The translations under genes were made by a program, and so were the position numbers. This document shows positions 39,456 to 41,507 of a DNA stretch of 41,507 nucleotides, piece after piece. Source of the stretch: Ruminococcaceae bacterium UBA1730 (GTDB lineage: Bacteria > Bacillota > Clostridia > Oscillospirales > Acutalibacteraceae); assembly GCA_002315935.1 (NCBI GenBank), contig DCII01000021.1, forward strand, positions 1,193 to 42,699, given 5' to 3'. Under the pieces are notes generated by a model. That model was not told where the DNA came from and searched no databases. It saw only the letters and a program-made list of their open reading frames with translations. The stretch's first letter is position 1; the number at the start of each line of letters is the position of its first letter.

Positions 39456-40305
39456 AAAGAAAATTCTTGATGAAATAAAGAATGTTCTGATATGGGCAGT
39501 CGGCTGTTCATCCTATTCAATCGGCGTTAACTGCTTCGTTAAAGCGAACGGAGTTGCACAAAGCGGAATGACGGGTCTTGCCTTGATAATCAACAAGATT
39601 TTCGGTTTCCCCCTCGGAATAACGGGCTTCATTCTGAATGTTCCGCTTCTTATTCTGATGTGGATATTTCTCGGAAAAAAGCTTGTGGCGAAAACACTTG
39701 TTGTTTCGGCAATTCTCTCGGCTGCACTTGACGGACTTGCTCTTATTCTTCCGACTTATACGGGCGACAAGCTGCTTGCAACTCTCTTCTGCGGAATTTT
39801 TGAGGGCTTCGGTCTCGGATTGATTATGGCAACGGGTGCAACAAGCGGAGGAACGGATATTATCGGCAAGCTTTTCCATAAGGCCTTTCCGCATATTTCA
39901 ATCGGAAAAATCGTCATGGTTGCCGATGCAGTTGTTATTATTTCCAATATGCTTGTTTTCAGAAGCTTCGAAAGCGGACTCTATGCGATAATCATTATCT
40001 TTGTCAGCACAAAGGTTATTGACACGATTATTTACGGCACGGGCAGCGGAAAGATGCTGATGATAATAACCGATAAATCGGAGGAGGTTTCGAAAGCAAT
40101 TGTTTCCGCTTCTCCGAGAGGGGTAACGATTATGCCTGCAACCGGTGCATACAGCGGAGAGAGCAAAAATATGCTTGTCTGCGTTGCGAGAAAGCATGAA
40201 ATTGCTGACATAATCAAGGTTGCACAGTCGATTGATTCGCACACCTTCATCATTGTTTCCGAAGCAAACGAGATTCTTGGAAAAGGCTTCAGCAAAGAAA
40301 TTTAA
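39448..40305 (+). CDS. YitT family membrane protein (DUF161/DUF2179)
   Basis: This 285-residue protein has five to six membrane segments (about 10-190). Family motifs are GVAQSGMTGLALIINKIFGFPLG (split around 31-53) and ATGATSGGTDIIGKL. A cytoplasmic DUF2179 domain of about 80 residues carries PRGVTIMPATGAYSG and a C-terminal strand HTFIIVSEANEILGKGF. The function is unsettled. It overlaps mrnC, with CGGAG in that gene as the likely ribosome binding site. It closes the obgE operon. Confidence 0.9.
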   Translation: MDKKKILDEIKNVLIWAVGCSSYSIGVNCFVKANGVAQSGMTGLALIINKIFGFPLGITGFILNVPLLILMWIFLGKKLVAKTLVVSAILSAALDGLALILPTYTGDKLLATLFCGIFEGFGLGLIMATGATSGGTDIIGKLFHKAFPHISIGKIVMVADAVVIISNMLVFRSFESGLYAIIIIFVSTKVIDTIIYGTGSGKMLMIITDKSEEVSKAIVSASPRGVTIMPATGAYSGESKNMLVCVARKHEIADIIKVAQSIDSHTFIIVSEANEILGKGFSKEI

Positions 40306-40390
40306 TTTTCCATGCAACAAAAACCATTTTCTTCCACACTCTATATATGTAACCGAAATTTGTTCGGCACTATATGAGGGGTGTGACAAA

Positions 40391-40552
40391 ATGAAAAAAT
40401 TCAGAATCGTCAATTGTGTTGTCTTAGTATTGTTTTTGGTTTTCTTCGGCTCCCAGATTGCTTTTATCTGCCACGCATAGGATTGCGAGGAACCGTCTGA
40501 AATCACATTTTCAACAGATAAGAAAAGCCGTGAATTCGGTGACACAGTGTAA
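40391..40552 (+). CDS. Small membrane-peptide ORF with in-frame TAG
   Basis: ATG at 40391 follows GAGGGGTG. The frame encodes 29 residues, mostly one hydrophobic helix (VVLVLFLVFFGSQIAF), then TAG at 40478-40480. The same frame continues for 23 polar codons (including PSEITFSTDKKSREFG) to TAA at 40550-40552, and a hairpin follows 5 nt later. Either the gene is the 29-residue peptide, or an older 53-residue membrane-anchored protein was interrupted by the amber codon, or the TAG is read through. I do not recognise a family. Coding status is uncertain. Confidence 0.4.
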
Positions 40553-40557
40553 AGTTT

Positions 40558-40616
40558 AAGGCAACGCTTTATAATTGCTTCGCAGTCTACACAAAGCAAT
40601 TATGCGGCGTTGCCTT
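40558..40616 (+). terminator. Long imperfect hairpin, possible terminator
   Basis: Arms 40558-40580 and 40594-40616 pair at 20 of 23 positions (one three-base mismatch block), with a 13-nt loop. Only a short TTTT follows, after AG. It may end transcription from the small ORF, or be a small dispersed palindromic element. Confidence 0.5.
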
Positions 40617-40660
40617 AGTTTTCCTAAAATTTCCGTAAATTTTCGTTGTTTTAAAAATTC

Positions 40661-40690
40661 TTGACAAGAGATATAGAGATGTATTATAAT
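40661..40690 (+). promoter_or_regulatory. Promoter of the yebC-family gene
   Basis: Perfect -35 TTGACA (40661-40666), 18-nt spacer and perfect -10 TATAAT (40685-40690), 35 nt before the start codon. Confidence 0.85.
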
Positions 40691-40725
40691 ATCCGAGTTG
40701 AATATCCACGAAATGAGGTTTTAAA

Positions 40726-41463
40726 ATGTCAGGCCATTCAAAATGGAGCACCATTAAGCGTAAAAAAGAAAAAACCGATAATGCGAGAGCAAAGGTTTTC
40801 ACAAAAATCGGCAGAGAAATAGCAGTTGTTGTCCGTGAAGGCGGTCCGGACCCCGCATCAAACTCAAAGCTCAAGGATGTTATCGCAAAGGCAAAGGCAA
40901 ACAATGTTCCCAATGATAACATTGACAGAATTATCAAAAAGGCTGCCGGCGAAGGCGGCGGAGCAAACTACGAAACAATCGTCTATGAGGGCTACGGTCC
41001 TTCGGGCGTTGCCGTTATCGTTGAAGCTCTTACCGATAACAGAAACAGAACCGCAGGCGATGTCCGCCATTATTTTGATAAGTTCGGCGGAAACATGGGT
41101 CAGAGCGGATGCGTTTCTTTCCTTTTCGCTAAGCAGGGCGTTATCGTTCTCGAACAGGAGGGCATTGACGAGGATAAGCTCATGGAGGATGCTCTTGAAG
41201 CAGGTGCAACGGACTTCATCTCCGAAGACGGAGTTTTCGAAATCCGCACCGATCCTTATGACTGCGGTGCAGTTTCATCGGCTCTTGCAGAAAAGGGTTA
41301 TACCTTCCTTTCTGCAGAAACAGCATACATTCCCTCAACATATGTTTCTCTTTCAAATCCCGATGAGCTTACCGCCATGGGCAAGATGCTTGATATGTTT
41401 GATGATAACGATGATATTCAGGGAGTATGGCATAACTGCGACAACATGGATGATGCCGAATAA
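40726..41463 (+). CDS. YebC/PmpR family protein
   Basis: This 245-residue cytoplasmic protein matches the YebC family throughout: SGHSKWSTIKRKKEKTDNAR at the start, PNDNIDRIIKKAAGEG (about 65-80) and YEGYGPSGVAVIVEALTDNRNRT. The acidic C-terminal domain includes GVFEIRTDP. Family members were described as DNA-binding regulators, and one branch (YebC2) acts in translation of proline-rich stretches; I cannot separate these here. Length is normal. A GAGG site precedes the ATG, and the gene has its own strong promoter. Only 44 nt follow before the window ends. Confidence 0.95.
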   Translation: MSGHSKWSTIKRKKEKTDNARAKVFTKIGREIAVVVREGGPDPASNSKLKDVIAKAKANNVPNDNIDRIIKKAAGEGGGANYETIVYEGYGPSGVAVIVEALTDNRNRTAGDVRHYFDKFGGNMGQSGCVSFLFAKQGVIVLEQEGIDEDKLMEDALEAGATDFISEDGVFEIRTDPYDCGAVSSALAEKGYTFLSAETAYIPSTYVSLSNPDELTAMGKMLDMFDDNDDIQGVWHNCDNMDDAE

Positions 41464-41507
41464 TTGCTGTCATCTTCAGCGCAGAAAGCGTTTTCTCGCT
41501 CACTCGG

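Larger units (their letters stand above)
40306..40725. other. Intergenic region, 420 nt, with small ORF, hairpin and promoter
   Basis: Between the YitT-family and YebC-family genes. It contains a small ORF with an in-frame amber codon (40391-40552), a long imperfect hairpin (40558-40616) and the yebC promoter (40661-40690). The first 70 nt (40306-40375) show nothing further. Confidence 0.6.

Noticed and set aside
40220..40390. Upstream extension of the small membrane ORF
   Set aside because: It overlaps the end of the YitT-family gene out of frame; the ATG at 40391 has its own GAGGGGTG site.

Overview
The window reads as a chromosome segment of a low-to-moderate GC, anaerobic, Gram-positive gut-type bacterium of the class Clostridia, most likely Oscillospirales (Ruminococcaceae or Acutalibacteraceae). 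This is inferred from the strong GGAGG ribosome binding sites, the reverse rubrerythrin next to a PerR-type regulator, the EcfA1-EcfA2-EcfT module, ClpE, MrnC, a DUF5711-like protein and secreted cohesin/dockerin proteins. No rRNA, tRNA, CRISPR array or intact mobile element was seen. No database search was possible, so family names rest on motifs and remembered family features.

Layout. (1) 46-2398, minus: rlmD and a CPBP membrane protease. (2) 2401-3826, AT-rich accessory stretch: a barstar-like inhibitor without a visible nuclease, a probable ISL3 transposase remnant and an XRE regulator. (3) 3827-11288, plus: two very large secreted proteins, probably one operon. The first alternates about 18 helical 'SAYE...WLASL' repeats with collagen-like Gly-X-Y tracts and ends in an InlB-type repeat and a cohesin. 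The second holds a cohesin, a complete dockerin, five regular Cys-repeat units, InlB-like repeats, a Ser/Thr-rich segment resembling the membrane-insertion region of aerolysin-type toxins, a Gly-Gly-X region and a C-type-lectin-like domain. This is the most unusual part of the window. (4) 11536-12488, minus: perR and rubrerythrin under a strong promoter that carries a perfect Fur-type operator. (5) 12635-15509, plus: a secreted alpha/beta-hydrolase, a GyrI-like protein and a small unknown protein.

(6) 15506-23737: a probable sugar-acid locus. A 702-residue glycoside-hydrolase-like protein is divergent from a tightly coupled operon of KDPG aldolase, KDG kinase, an old-yellow-enzyme-type reductase, a short-chain dehydrogenase and a fumarate-reductase-type flavoprotein. 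Four consecutive 4-nt stop/start overlaps join these five genes. A peptidase E-like gene follows. The two divergent promoters overlap. Kinase and aldolase define the end of a 2-keto-3-deoxygluconate route, while the three redox enzymes suggest an unusual upstream substrate.

(7) 23740-37561, minus: a long run of housekeeping genes (clpE, pgsA, cvpA, a DUF5711-like gene, truA, ecfT-ecfA2-ecfA1, an rRNA methyltransferase, ruvB-ruvA-ruvC, der and a PDZ/radical-SAM/DUF512 gene). (8) 37752-41463, plus: obgE, mrnC, a yitT-family gene, a small ORF with an in-frame amber codon followed by a long hairpin, and a yebC-family gene.
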